This document shows positions 1 to 11,802 of a DNA stretch of 64,000 nucleotides, piece after piece. The DNA lies in assembly GCF_030247195.1 (NCBI RefSeq), contig NC_080672.1, positions 378,424,166 through 378,488,165 of the forward strand. Direction: 5' to 3'. The notes under the pieces are model-generated. The model worked only from the letters and a program-made list of their open reading frames with translations, ran no database searches and was not told the DNA's origin. This stretch comes from Topomyia yanbarensis (Eukaryota; Arthropoda; Insecta; Diptera; Culicidae). Both the position numbers and the translations under genes were made by a program. Position 1 is the first letter of the stretch. Each line of letters starts with the position of its first letter.

Positions 1-400
1 TTTTTATGAATATAAACAACGCAAACATTCTCGTGTTCATGATTGAGAAAGGCACAATTGCACCGCTAGGTGGATTAAAACTGGTTTTTACGTTATGAAA
101 ACAGGACCATGAACAAAAATCATGTGTTTTTGTTTTGCATAATGTGTTTTATAATTATGTTCAATTTCTCCTCAATAACGCCCGCATAACGCTTATTTTA
201 GTGGAACTATTTGTTCCACTTCAGTCACGATTTCCGCCAAGTCATTTGTAATGCGATTTTCAGTACGAGAACTATTTCACAACTTTATGAACACTAAAAC
301 ATAAAACCAAAGGTTGACATGATGATATTTATAGATATAGGAGCCTTGGTTCACAAAATCAAAATATTCTAGATATGTTCTCGTGAACTATTTCGCGAAA
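1..400. other. AT-rich stretch, no gene
   Basis: No open frame or RNA gene is visible. The sequence carries scattered variants of short words such as CATGAA, TTCACG and ATCATGA, which become clearly periodic further right. It is probably the decayed edge of the tandem repeats that follow. Confidence 0.5.
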
Positions 401-409
401 CTCAAAATT

Positions 410-665
410 GTATTCATGAATCCATTTAATTCTTGTAAACTAATTCATGATCTCTAATATATTAGGTACGATCCAATATCCGTGCTCGTTAAATAGTTCA
501 CGAAATCATGGAATATAATTCAAGTATTCGTGAACTGGTTCATGATATCTAGTATAAGTCACAACTCACGTTCATTTTTGTGAAATACTTCACGAAATCA
601 TTAAATATTATTCATGTATTCGTGAGCTGGTTCGTGATTCCAAGTACATGATTTACAATCTATTT
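410..665. repeat. degenerate tandem repeat, about 90-115 bp unit
   Basis: Successive units share the order: TATTC(G/A)TGA, a (G)AACTGGTTCATGAT-like block, an AT-rich spacer, a TTCACGAAATCAT block, then the next TATTCRTGA. I see roughly two and a half units, with lengths near 115 and 92 bp, so indels separate them. The repeated TTCACGAA and TTCATGAT words are nearly self-complementary, giving many weak short hairpins. Family unknown. Confidence 0.55.
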
Positions 666-1163
666 TGTGAGCTGGTGATATTTAGAAGGTATCGCTAATA
701 ATTTACAATTTCATGCAACATGATGATGAAATTTTCCCGTGATCTTTTTTACAAAACTTTGGAGAATTATTCGTGGAATCATTTTTATTCCATGCACTGT
801 TTTATGAAATGTCCAGCTACTAGTGACCATAGCAATAGACGCGAGCATTAGCTATTAGGAAGCTCGAACATCGTTATTCGTTTGATACGGTTAATGGCGA
901 GGTCTAGATAGAAAACGAATACTGCGCTGAGCATCCCAAATAGTGTGCATGATATAATTCACAGAACAAGATATCGCGAATCAGTCACATTTTTATGATC
1001 CAGTTCATATTGTTTCGATATTCCGAATAAAAAAACCTATAGTAACCCAAAAGTACCAGAACACAATTAGGCGAAGAGAATTTACAAATACTATGGTAAA
1101 ACTGCTGATATCATGAACATTAGTCATATTACTTTTCGTGTCAAATTTGGAAGTAAGTTCTAA

Positions 1164-1600
1164 AATAAAACATTACAATAACATGAACAGAAATTACGAA
1201 AATCATGACTAAGATCCTGAAATTATGAACATGAATTTCTCTATTTATGACTAAAATATTACGACAACATGAACAGCAGTTACAAAAATCGTGACTTAGA
1301 TCCTGATATCATGAACACAAATCACACAACTCGCGACAAAAATATCTAAAATCGTGACTAAGATCCTGATATCATGAACATGAAACCCTCTACTCATAAC
1401 TAAAATATCACGATAACGTGAATAGAAATTACAAAAATCGCGACAAAGATCCTGAAATCATGAATTTTAACCCCGTTAATCTGACAGAAAAATGCGCTAG
1501 TAAACTCATGAATAAAATAGCACAATAACGTGATGAGAAATCACAAGAATCGCGACTAAGATCTTGAAATCATGAACATAATTTGACTGTCGGCTGTGTA
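1164..1600. repeat. tandem repeat, about 86 bp unit, five copies
   Basis: Units begin near 1166, 1252, 1338 (partial), 1401 and 1513. Each contains TAAAATATTACRAYAACATGA, then a TTACAAAAATCGTGACTAAG-like block, GATCCTGAAATCATGAACA and a variable tail. Copies differ by about 10-20% plus indels, so it is an old minisatellite or satellite fragment. It shares the ATCATGAAC word with the array at 410-665, so both may descend from one family. Confidence 0.7.
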
Positions 1601-3111
1601 TTCCCAAATTATGAACTAGACTCACAGCAAAAACTACACATGTCCAGGGAACAACAACAGTACCCTAACCAAGCATTTTAATGTAAAACCTGTATATATT
1701 CGGAGCGAACCAGTTTTTTGAAAACACAAGTAGTTTCATTAATTCGTAGGTTATTATTCATAATTTCAGGAACTTGGTCATGGTTTTCGTAAATTGTTGA
1801 GTTTACGAAATCGTTTCATGAATTTATGACTGTTTTTTTTCGTGTACTGGTGCTGGTGCTGGTTATATTCAATATAATGGTGGAAATGTCCATTTCATAT
1901 TCAGTACGATTTGCACATACATATAATGGATCGACAGCCACGAACTTGAGAAGCTATGTGTCGAAGCTGAAACACTTGAACCCAGCAGTGGATCCAGGAA
2001 GAGCAGAGCTTTCACCATTCATTCAAATTCAATCCGAACGAACCACAATACAGCTCAGTAAAACGCTTGCCTTCACCTCAGCCGAATGAATTGCCGCTAT
2101 GGATACCGAAGCAACAACACGAGGAAACAGAAACAGGAACGAATATATCCACACACGCTTGCATAAGCACGTATCATTATAATGATGAACAGTTGTGAGT
2201 ATCATTGAGAGAGAGGATATCAGTATTCTCTTCTCTCTTGAATAGTGGTTCCTCTTTGCTTGGTTGATTATTTAGTGAAATTGGTTCAGGAACATACAAG
2301 CTGTTGAACCATTCAGATTCATTGTGTAATGCTGAATCTGAATATAAAATTCTTCTGGCCATATTAGCGGTTTTCAGCGTCTTTCGCTACGTCAGTTAAG
2401 AACATATGGTTTGTGGAGCGGACATTAGGCAACAGGTACCGCTTATTGGATTCTGCTGAGGTTTGAGGGGGAAAAATTGAACTTGTGTTCACGATGCATT
2501 ATAAATTTAGGGAAATCGTGGATATTCAAACATCGATATGCATTTATCAGTTTTTTGGATGTTGGTTCCTCAGACGATTCAGCCCAACACATATAGGTTC
2601 ATTTTTTTCTAACATTGTATCTCTAGCTTACGAATATTTGGAATTTTATAATCGTGAACCAAAACGAAGTGTTTATAAGCTTGGTTATAAGTTATTCGCA
2701 TTTAACAAGGACAATATATGTTTCAAAGTATGATGTACTACATTCTTTTCCTAAATGTTGTACAGACAGGTTAAATGTTAACAAATATAATATTAACCAC
2801 AAATTCGATAAGGAAGATTTTTGACTCCTGATTAAATTGGATACCTACTAACGGAGTGTTTAAAATGTACGGCATATTGTGGAATATTTAATAATCAAAA
2901 AAATACTTCGAGCTTCGTCTAAAGTTGAGCAGGAATAGCAAAATTACACATGCCTTTTAATCTTTGAGAAGAAATTAGTATCCCGCTTTAATGCTTTAGT
3001 GATCTGAACAGATTAGTTCGCTGCAATTATTCCGAGCTTGGCGAATAAAGTTTTATTCGGAATATCCTCCAAATGAATCTTGACAGTTGATTTTAATGCC
3101 TTTATTCTAAG
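1601..3111. other. intergenic, nothing recognised
   Basis: Short open frames exist (for example plus strand 1826-2089, 87 codons), but none shows a domain, codon bias or splice-consistent extension. No RNA gene or repeat boundary is visible. Confidence 0.5.
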
Positions 3112-3114
3112 TTA

Positions 3115-3260
3115 AGGTGTAAACACAATGGATGCGGTTGCGGTGCGTTGCGGCAAGATGCGGCGAATGCGGCATGTACTAAAATCGCTGCCGCAGAGTT
3201 TGCCGCATTTTCAAACCACAATGCAACTATTGCGGCAAAGTTTGACACTTGATGTTTTGT
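3115..3260 (+). repeat. Harbinger left TIR and TGCGGC-rich subterminal repeats
   Basis: After the terminal repeat the sequence carries many copies of the word TGCGGC/GCCGCA in both orientations up to about 3240. The matching subterminal region at the right end has the same composition. Such clustered inverted words are typical transposase-binding regions in this superfamily; binding itself is inference. Confidence 0.55.
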
Positions 3261-3372
3261 ACACGCTTATAGACAAATGCGCATTTATTGTATTGTATTG
3301 TCAACCTAGCAAATGTTATTTTTAATTCAACGTGTAGCGTTGTTATAGTTGTCAAAAATTCAAATTTTGAGC

Positions 3373-4664
3373 ATGGAAAATCTTTCGACTGCGTTGAATA
3401 TTTTAAGCATATTGCAAGAAGTGAAAGAGCTTTGCGATGCCAGAGAGCATAGCGAACGTCGTTGGTGGGTACGGCCATCCAATCAAGCAAGGGCCACTGA
3501 AGGCTTTTTCGAGACTTCATTCGATCTCATGAGGCAGCATGATCCGGAATACTTTTTCCGGTGCACCCGGATGACCCCAGCAGCGTTTGATAAACTTTTC
3601 GATGTGGTCGGAAAACTGCTTGTAAAAAAATCTTTGCGTCAACCGATTGCTGCAAAATGCAGACTGTTCCTCACATTGATGTAAGATCTGAGCAGCAATA
3701 AACCACTCGAAAATTGTATAAAAACTTCCGTTTGATTTTTAGGTACTTAGCTCACGGTTCGAGCCATTTTTATTTATCACGATTGTTCCGGATGGGAGTG
3801 TCAACAGTGCGGTCAATAACACAGGAAGTTACACAAATCATATGGAACAAACTGTGTGCCATATATTTGCCTGAAGTGGATGAAAACTCTTGGAAGCAGT
3901 ATAGTAACGAGTTTAAAATACAGTGGAACCTACCAAATTGCTGCGGCGCCATTGACGGCAAGCATATTACATTGGAGTGCCCACCAAAATCCGGCTCACT
4001 CTATTTCAATTACAAAAAACAACACTCTATATCGCTCATGGCCATTTGTGATGCAAATTATAATTTCTTAGCTGTTGATGTAGGAGCATATGGAGGTAAT
4101 TCAGATGGAAGTGTGTTTGCAGCTAGTGAATTCGGACGTCGACTTCTTCGAGATGAGTTGAATTTACCTGGCCCATGCGCATTACCACGAAGTGAACATA
4201 TTATTCCACACTATATAGTAGGTGACGCAGCATTTCCACTTAAACCTAATTTGATGCGACCATATCCAGGTAGAAATCTATCTCTGATCAAAGAAAACTT
4301 TAACTGACGATTGTCTAGAGCACGGCGGACCATCGAAAATGCTTTTGGCATTATGGTTGCTCGTTGGAGAATTTTAAAATCTCCACTCATCATGCACCCG
4401 ATGTCAGCGGAGCATATTGTAAAATCAGTGGTGATTCTGCACAACTTTGTCAAACAGCATTGTGGATCCCAATACGCTCCACGAGGGTTTGCTGACATAG
4501 CTAACGAAGACGGTAACGTTCAAGACGGTGAGTGGAGGGAGCTAGTTGAACCCATGGCGAGCATTTCCGCAGGCATTGTCCAACGTGGGAACAACGCAGC
4601 GCGTAGTGCATGTGACATACGTGATTTATTGGCTCAATATTTACTTGAAAATCAAATTCCATGA
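3373..4664 (+). pseudogene. PIF/Harbinger transposase (DDE_Tnp_4), one stop codon
   Basis: Two exons encode a Harbinger nuclease of about 408 codons. Exon 1 runs from the ATG at 3373 to 3680. A 62-bp GT...AG intron (3681-3742, GTAAGA donor, TTTTTAG acceptor) joins it in phase to exon 2, restoring a YLAHGSS motif typical of the family. Catalytic signatures are visible: CGAIDGKH (first Asp), VGDAAFPL (second Asp) and RRTIENAFGI (Glu). One in-frame TGA at 4305-4307 lies between ENFN and RLSRARR, a conserved stretch where the family normally reads through. No frameshift is seen, so decay is slight. The upstream TTG-initiated extension from 3349 is less likely than the ATG. Confidence 0.85.
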
Positions 4665-4710
4665 ATAATAATATCACTACATACATGAAAATATATTTAA
4701 AGTTTCTCTA

Positions 4711-4720
4711 AATAAATAAA
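4711..4720 (+). terminator. possible polyadenylation signals after the transposase
   Basis: Two overlapping AATAAA hexamers lie about 50 bp downstream of the transposase stop, a usual distance for an insect 3' UTR. The region is AT-rich, so chance occurrence is possible. Confidence 0.4.
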
Positions 4721-4930
4721 ATTATTAAATCAGAACACTAAGATTTCGAAACCTTTCCTTAACCTTTATCATCTACCAGTTCTTTTGAAAAAAGTGATAA
4801 ACTCACATCGAAAAATGTTTCCACCTTCTATATACTACCAAGTGGATCTATGTGGCAACCCAGTTAAATTCAGCCGCAATGCTGACTCCCGGTCAAACCA
4901 TTCGGAATTTGATTCGGAATCCTGAATGAA

Positions 4931-5013
4931 GTCAATATGGATTCCAAATCAAATGCAACAACCGATTCTGAGTCGGAATCGGTTGTTGCATTAGATTTGG
5001 AATCCATAATGAC
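4931..5013. repeat. 38-bp-arm inverted repeat (hairpin)
   Basis: Bases 4931-4968 are the reverse complement of 4976-5013 with two mismatches and a 7-nt loop. The core is GCAACAACCGATTC facing GAATCGGTTGTTGC. Confidence 0.85.
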
Positions 5014-5111
5014 TCCATTCAGAAATCCAAACCGGTTCCGGAATGAGTTTAACTGGGATTCAGAATTCCGAACCGGTTCCGGAATGAGTTTAAGTGGGCT
5101 GGTGCTAATAT

Positions 5112-5176
5112 GTATTCCGGCTCCAGTGACACAAACCGTTTCTAGAGAAATGCTTGTGTCACTGGAGCCAGAATAC
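5112..5176. repeat. perfect 16-bp hairpin
   Basis: GGCTCCAGTGACACAA (5119-5134) pairs perfectly with TTGTGTCACTGGAGCC (5154-5169) across a 19-nt loop. GTATTC/GAATAC extends the pairing outward after a bulge. Confidence 0.85.
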
Positions 5177-5621
5177 GAATTAGAACCAGCCAGAGTTCCG
5201 GATGAACTTTGCTGGAAAGTGCCAAAAAAGTAAAACATTCGATAATACCCAGTCAAGTCAATCCGGTTCGAATTGAACTGGATTCCGGCTGGGCGAAAAA
5301 TATTCTTCTTGAATTCGAATTAGAATTCCGGCTGGTTCCAGCATGCGTTCCGTCTCCAATGCAACAACCGATTTGGGCTGAACTTCGCCCAGAAACCGAT
5401 TGAGGTAGAATATTCAGCCGGAGGTCATCTAGAAATATGGCTACCTTGTTGACAGCCCTCTTCTTCTTCGTTTTTTTAATTTATACTGGATTGTTTTTTG
5501 CTGAAATCTCTTAGGCTGAAATCAAAAACGAAAACAAAACAGAAACGCGCAAAAAATGCATTTTTTATTAAGCATAAGCAGTTATTTAATTGCTAATCTC
5601 AAGTTCACTAGACGTGACTAT

Positions 5622-5667
5622 AATAGTGGTTTTATTATCCAATTAATAGTGGTTTTATAATCCAATT
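5622..5667. repeat. two-copy 23-bp tandem duplication
   Basis: AATAGTGGTTTTATTATCCA followed by ATT is repeated immediately as AATAGTGGTTTTATAATCCA plus ATT, with one difference. This is a local slippage or repair duplication. Confidence 0.8.
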
Positions 5668-5669
5668 AA

Positions 5670-8600
5670 TTAATCACAAGCCAGATGAGAAACAAATAAC
5701 GACTTCGCAGTTAATTGAAGACGGTTCCAGCTGGACGGAGAAGTCCAGCAATTGACTACCGTTGTTGATGATTGCACTGTCAGTGTTGGACAAGCCATTT
5801 TTAAAGGGTCTTTTGATACCTGCCAGCAGCCAGTGATCCGGCGAAATGTCTAGCTCGTTCCGAGCAACTGTTTATTATACTTCAATAACTTTGCCATGTA
5901 ATCATCATTCGTAAACTCGCTGGTGCTAAGACGACCTTCAGGATGCAACTATTGCACCTTTTGCTCTGGACTTCTTATCCGCCTTGAGGAAATCTTTGAC
6001 AGAGTTCGCTTCATTCATATCGCGAATTTTTACGCGTAGAGTACGAGGTAATCCACATCGAAACCAACTTGAGGTGCATATTTTCTTGGTCCGGTCGTAT
6101 AGGGTTTGAACATTTTTCGAATAATAAATCGCAATAGGAATCAGCTTTCTAATAAGTATATCACCAATTTCGCCATCAGTGATAACCGCAAACACTGAAA
6201 ATTGGTAACGTTAGTGTGCATAAACTAAAAAATCTCAGCTAATTTATCATTATTCTGTAAACACAGGATAAGATGTCAATTCTGGCCTGCTTTTGTCTCA
6301 AAATTTCATGCTAGAGTTGATCAATTCATAAGAATCGCATGCGCGTTATAGAATTTGAATATATCTGTGGAATACACAGACAATTATTCATCATAAATTA
6401 ACTTAGTCTTTAATATTACATGTAGGAGCAGATTGTGATTAAAAATGAACGAATCGTGGGATCGCTTCGATGAGAGTAACAGTAGCATGAAGATCGTATG
6501 CCGGAGCTCTCCCCCTAATATACTAAATAATTTAATGATTGTATATACATTTCTGTAACTGCACGAAAAAACTATTGATGTTCGTTGCAATACACCAGCA
6601 CAACACCGACGAAATTAGCTCAAACAAAGGTAACAAACTTAATATTTCTTTCGTATGTGTACGTATATTAGATCGTGGAAATTTAACCGCCAGAATGTAA
6701 TCTAGACCCTGATTGCAACGTGATCATTCTTCCTTTAAAGTACTGATCCCAACGTAGACAGCCGAGAAAAGATAACGGACATGCATAAATTATGCTGCGT
6801 TATTGAGCGGACATTGGATTACAAAATGTGAGTGACATAACGGGGAAGGGGTATAAGCTAAAATGTGTGTGCGTGTCTGGCGCTTTTGTAAAGCGTTCGT
6901 TAGCATGCGTGATTTGGTATAATCGCCTGTTTACGTTTGAATGTTACGGGGACGTTTCTTGATCACATAAGAGTGGCTTTTCATGTTTGTGTGCAGTGTT
7001 TCTTCAATCATGTACCGCGATTACATGAGCGCGGTTGTGATTAGGTTTTTATTATAGCTAAAGACACGGGCGTTTGTATGGTAACGTGATAGATCACGTA
7101 CCGTTAGCTAATCATCTGTGATAGCATGTATGTGATTTCTCGTGTATGAATTCCTATGTACAGTTGCGTGCTCGTTTGTATATTCACGTGGACTTTTTAA
7201 TGTTTGCATGGGCCGTATAAGGGAGTACCCCTATATCACTAGAGACTCCGGCTAAGCGCAATGAAGCTTGTATGAGCGTTGATGATTGGTGACCGCGTTC
7301 CAAAATCACTGAATCAATTCGGAATATGGACATCCCTAAGATTCGCATTTAAAATGGAAGTGTGGCGTATCTTACGGTTGCTACTACAGAATCACGATCC
7401 GGAGTTGTGTTTCATATTGGATACGAAACGTGTAACCTTTGCCTTGAACCCTTGCACTTTATCGGTCGTTCAAGCCATGTGTGAATAATACCTGAAGTGA
7501 AGGTGAATGTGACGTACAACATTGAAGTGGATCATGTAATGGACTCTTGCGCGTTGACGTAATACTATTCAGTGTAAACATCAAGATAACGCGGGACTAG
7601 TTGAAAGTACTTTTTAGAGCCCAGAGCAGTGCTCCGGATGTAAACATTGTCTCGCAGACGCTTCGTCTCTCCGTTTTGGCCAATGAATTAGTCGAGAACG
7701 CTTCCAGTAAAACCACTAATCCGCACGCGGTTGGATTTTTTTCCGGAGTTGCCAACAGGGATTGGGGCTATTTTGAATCTCCTTTGTTTCACATTGCATA
7801 AATAAGACTACCAGTTATTTTTATAAAATGTCAAGAAAAATACCAAAAAATGATTATTCCATCCATGAGGCTCAATGACAATGTAAATCTTGAACCAGTG
7901 TATTTTTAGGCTTCCTTTTTTCAATATGGGACTCTTGTGTTTTGATGGGAAGATCAGGTCTATCATGCGAAAAGCATTACAATAGCAGCTGTTCTGATGG
8001 AACTTTCGCTAGAGTAATACGGGCCGGAACAGCAAACTGCCCTTAGTTTTGAAATAAAAGTAAAAAGTAAATCGATAATGGAAAATCAAGTCTCTCGAAC
8101 GGGAAATCACTTCTGCGCGAATTGGTTCACGAATCACTTATACTGAAGAAAATATCTTGTCAAGTCGTTTCAAAAGTAATTGTCAGCGCCGTCATTAAAG
8201 TGGACGTTATTGCACCAGGATGCAATGGAATCGCAAACAAATATTTGCTAAGGGATGTTGTAGCATAAAATACAGCTAGAGGCCATGGTGCAGCAGGACA
8301 CACAGCAATAACCGAGTGTCGAAAGCAGCTGTTTCACTGCGATGAGTTGCGTGAACGCAACGATAACTATAGTCATAAGTAGCAGTCATGGCCTCGTACA
8401 ACCGTTTCACGCTGTTCAGAAATTTAACCTCGAGGAGTACGAACGTACCTTTGGAAATATGATGAAGGGCGTGCCACGATCTTGTTACTGGTCGACGGAA
8501 CTAATTTCGACCGAGAACTGATTTCTGCGTTGACACGTCTGGCGTAATTTTTGTGATTGCAGATAATATGGTGATATAATAAGGATTTTGGATATTGCTT

Positions 8601-9700
8601 GACATATACAACGCCGTCAATACCACCAACCTAAGGGAGGGATTTCTGGCGGTTCATTTCGGGGCTTGAGTTAACTTCCACCAATGTGCTCAGTGTCACA
8701 CGATCACTGCATGTTCGGAATATAACCCAAATCTGTGGTCAGCTATTTGTGCTAGGTTAGATGTTAATCTGCAAGTGATTTTCCTTGAGAATTTTTTTCA
8801 AACTTTTCGATTCTTGATACTGCTGCAAATTGTCAATAATTTTGACCTTGACCGATCTAAATGACGATTTCGGTATTCAGTGGAATCGACTTTGATTTTT
8901 GAACGGAATAAGAGAATTTTCACAATCTTTCGTGTTATGACCAAAATCTAGTTCTTTTACACGTGAAAACCTCCGATTTTCCGCTGATACTGTTTTCGAC
9001 TTGTTCTAGCGGATTCGAATGATCCATAACCCCGGCAACCTCGGTCATGTTCCCGACTTCTTAGGGGCCGTATGCTCAGATCAAGTTTAGAGTGATTTCC
9101 CCCTAGGATTTAATTATAAAATCAATCCAGGTATTCCAAAATGTTAATGTCATTTCCAAATTTCTCATTCCTTTCAGCAAGTATAACATTATGTGTCATC
9201 CAAAATATCGAAATGCTAAACTGAAAGGTTCATTTTTAGCTAACACTTTTTGGATGATTGCTCAATGTATTCGACGTACATGTTCTGCTTTATATAGAGG
9301 TCCGGCAGCATGACACATTAGCACTCCTATACTAGTTCGGTAGAATCTGATTGCTTTAAACAATTCATACAGCATACGAAGTACACTATGTGCAAAATCC
9401 AAATTTACATATTTCTATAACAAACTACATATTTAAAGTTAAACAACTTTATCATGGTAATAATGAAGCGATCTGTTTTCAAACAAATTGCAAAAGCCCA
9501 TACCATTTTACTACTTCTCATTGGAAAATGCGATAGTAAAATCTATGGTCCTCACGAAATTCACCTGTGGGACCAACCGCTTCGATATATTAATAAAATG
9601 CAGTTTTTCTACCTGTTTCCACATAAAGAACACAACAAATTTGAATTTACACTAGCTTCAAATTCAATTATTTTGACAAGATTGAACAAATTCAAAACGT
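5670..9700. other. long stretch inside the Harbinger interval, no assigned gene
   Basis: No recognisable domain is present. The best open frame is minus strand 6195-5938 (85 codons), ending in a basic KADKKSRAKGA stretch; I cannot assign it, and it could be an exon of a lost second Harbinger protein or chance. Other short frames (7279-7488, 7601-7801, 9454-9756, plus strand) show nothing familiar. Around 8400-8560 the sequence looks like decayed coding DNA, but I could not identify a family. Confidence 0.35.
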
Positions 9701-9881
9701 CAAGGTGCTTGCCGCACTCTGCCGCATCGCATTTTTTGAGAAATTTTAAAATTTAGTACAACGCCGCAGTTGCCGCAACGCGACGCACCGCACTGATTGT
9801 GGGTGCTTGCATGCAAGCACATTGTTTTAAAAATTTGCCGCACCGTGCCGTGCCGCAACCGCATTGATTGTGTTCGGGCCT
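9700..9881 (-). repeat. Harbinger right TIR and subterminal GCCGCA repeats
   Basis: Read on the minus strand from 9881, the sequence mirrors the left terminus and then runs into repeated TGCGGC words. A second, internal TIR-like block (CCGCACTGATTGTG near 9788) and a TGCTTGCATGCAAGCA palindrome near 9804 suggest a duplicated or nested end. Confidence 0.6.
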
Positions 9882-9884
9882 TTA

Positions 9885-10340
9885 CCCGAGATTTTTATTG
9901 TAACCAGGCAACCAAAAATGTTTTCAAATTTTGTTTAAATGGAAAAAAATCACACTATATTTTTTCCTATTCCATCAACATTACTATCCTACCATTCAAA
10001 ATTTGTCAACTGGTTAATAAAAACTTGACACAAGTTAACAAATTGCATTCATTGACATTTAAATCAAACATGATTTACGAAATTCATAGTCATAATAAAT
10101 TAAAATTAAATCTAAAACATTTTTGATGCTCGTATATGTCAGGAGAAGAACACGTAAATTTTTACGATTTTTCTAGTTCTGTGTAATACTAAAAAAACCC
10201 CTGAGTTGAACTTGAACAACGACTGGCTTATGAATATTTAAAAATATATTGTATTCCATAAGACAAATTGTTTTTGGTTTAATAATTGAATGTCTTCCAA
10301 AACTCGTTGAAATGTAATATGCAAAAGTATTCTGCGTATT
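9885..10340. other. AT-rich intergenic, nothing recognised
   Basis: Low-complexity AT-rich DNA with one chance open frame (9797-10126). No repeat boundary or domain seen. Confidence 0.5.
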
Positions 10341-10344
10341 AATG

Positions 10345-11290
10345 ATTTTTTTCAGAATTGATAATTTACTTTTTCAAAAGTTACAAAAGTTTTTCTGTGA
10401 TCGTTTTTTCTGGTCAAGTCTACCCACCGCGGGAGCCTTGACCAAGGCTTGGGGAGCTTGACCAGGAGAATTTTAAAATATCAGAACCAGTGCTGTGCAA
10501 TCTCACGATGGTCTTTGAATTGTGACGGTAAATAGGAAGTGACCGTATCACCACAAAAATGACCGTTATTTCATTCCCATTTTCCTCGGATAGTGTTTCA
10601 GTTAACTATCTCTCACAGAAGCCGTACGAGAGAGAACGCATTGAAATGATAGACAGATTGAGTACCATTTATTTTGTATTGGTATGGTAAACTAAATATT
10701 ATCAGTGTATTGTATTCAGGCAGCATGCGGTGCTTTGTTGATTTTTTCTCCACCTTTCAGTTTCTTTCATGCATAGCTATTTGTGTAAAACCGCCTGTTT
10801 GTTAATTCTAGCTCGTTGTTTGTAATAAGATGACCGTCATAACCGTATTTATATTGTTAATAAAAAGACGGTCAATTTTCCCTTCCTCTCAATAATGATT
10901 CAAATAAGTGAGAGATTCAGAAGAGAACCGTTTGACTGCTGTCAATTCATTGGCATGAGAACCGTAACTCAAGAAGCATCGCTTACTGCTTTAACTGCTA
11001 ACCGTTTCATTCTCTTTTGTCTAGCAGGTTTGCCATCAGTACCGTGATGGAGCTCAGCACTGATCAGAACAAAAAACAATGGCATATAGCATGCTTTTAT
11101 CTTTTCTTCCCATATTGTTGAAGTTCTTAGTACTAGTTAAAAATATAAAACGATTGTATTTCATGAGCTTTGATTTTTTTAATGCATTGCTTTTTTGGAT
11201 TAACTGTACTGATTACATTGCAGGTTCACGTGTCAGAAAATCAGCCATAAAAATCATTAGTGTATCTATCTGTGGTGTCCTTGAACGATT
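10345..11290 (-). mobile_element. diverged copy of the GTCAAGTCTCCCC repeat family, split by a hAT MITE
   Basis: Bases 10345-10487 and 11071-11290 together match, in reverse complement, the copy at about 46690-47200. Shared blocks include GTTACAAAAGTTTTTCTGTG, a GGTCAAGTCT motif, and further along GGATTAACTGTAC. The two halves are separated exactly by the hAT MITE at 10488-11062 and its target duplication. A related terminal sequence, AAAGTCTCCCCATGTTCCC, occurs near 11685-11705, so a second fragment of the family probably lies there. No coding capacity is visible. Confidence 0.65.
10488..11062. mobile_element. hAT-type MITE, 575 bp, with perfect 8-bp TSD
   Basis: The element starts CAGTGCTG and ends CAGCACTG, and is flanked by identical 8-bp direct repeats ATCAGAAC at 10480-10487 and 11063-11070. 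An 8-bp duplication with CAGTG-type termini is diagnostic of the hAT superfamily. There is no transposase, so it is non-autonomous. The perfect duplication suggests a fairly recent insertion into the older repeat around it. Confidence 0.9.
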
Positions 11291-11800
11291 GATTGAAAAA
11301 AATTTCTCTTCTTTTTGGAAGCGGGAACGATTTTTCCAAAAAAAAAAAACATTTTCACCTGAAAAAAATTATTAACAAATCCATAACATTAATATGAAAA
11401 TTTTGACGAAAAAATGGAATCGTTCAAGGACACGGCAGTTAAATTACGAACAAGCAAAAATAAAGTTTTAAAATCCGTTGCAAACTCTTTCGGCACTCGT
11501 AGTCACCGCAAATATCGTGATAATCGTGTTTAAAGTTTCAAATATAAGCGTAAGGGAGCAAGATGAAAAACGAAATGAAGAAGATGAAAAATTAGCTGAT
11601 GGGATCGAAACAAATATAAAAATATAAAAAAAATTAAGTACCAAATGGAACACGTTATTAATAATTGTTGAATTTCGTGCTTGGTAAAGTCTCCCCATGT
11701 TCCCTTAACCCTATTTGTATTTTCACAATTCGACAGATTCAATAGGTTGAAGACAAAACTAAAAAATATTGCATATGAAAAGCGCACAGAACATGTACCT
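11291..11800. other. AT-rich stretch with repeat fragments
   Basis: Holds poly-A/T tracts and a fragment ending in the TCTCCCCATGTTCCC word shared with 47290-47320. No gene seen. Confidence 0.4.
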
Positions 11801-11802
11801 AT

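Larger units (their letters stand above)
4905..5405. repeat. CGGAATC-rich foldback repeat (MITE-like)
   Basis: The stretch is dominated by variants of GGAATC, GGTTCCGGAAT and CCAGTGAC words and folds on itself. It holds a 38-nt-arm hairpin (4931-5013), a 16-nt perfect hairpin (5119-5169), and a direct repeat of a block beginning AACCGGTTCCGGAATGAGTT (near 5030 and 5069). Overlapping open frames on both strands (4870-5256 minus, 4937-5233 plus) are by-products of the palindromic sequence, not genes. Confidence 0.65.
3115..9881 (+). mobile_element. PIF/Harbinger-like element interval (TTA-flanked)
   Basis: The left end (3115 on) starts AGGTGTAAACACAATGGATG and the right end, read on the minus strand from 9881, starts AGGCCCGAACACAATCAATG. 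Both continue into GCGGTTGCGG. The flanking bases are TTA at 3112-3114 and TTA at 9882-9884, the 3-bp target typical of PIF/Harbinger. A Harbinger transposase lies just inside the left end. The interval is 6.77 kb, longer than usual for the superfamily, and the 5 kb right of the transposase holds other repeats and no recognisable second (Myb/SANT) protein. Internal insertions, or ends from two different copies, are both possible. Confidence 0.5.

Noticed and set aside
1826..2089. 87-codon frame with a hydrophobic N-terminus resembling a signal peptide
   Set aside because: No homologous features, no splice extension, in repeat-rich DNA; likely chance.
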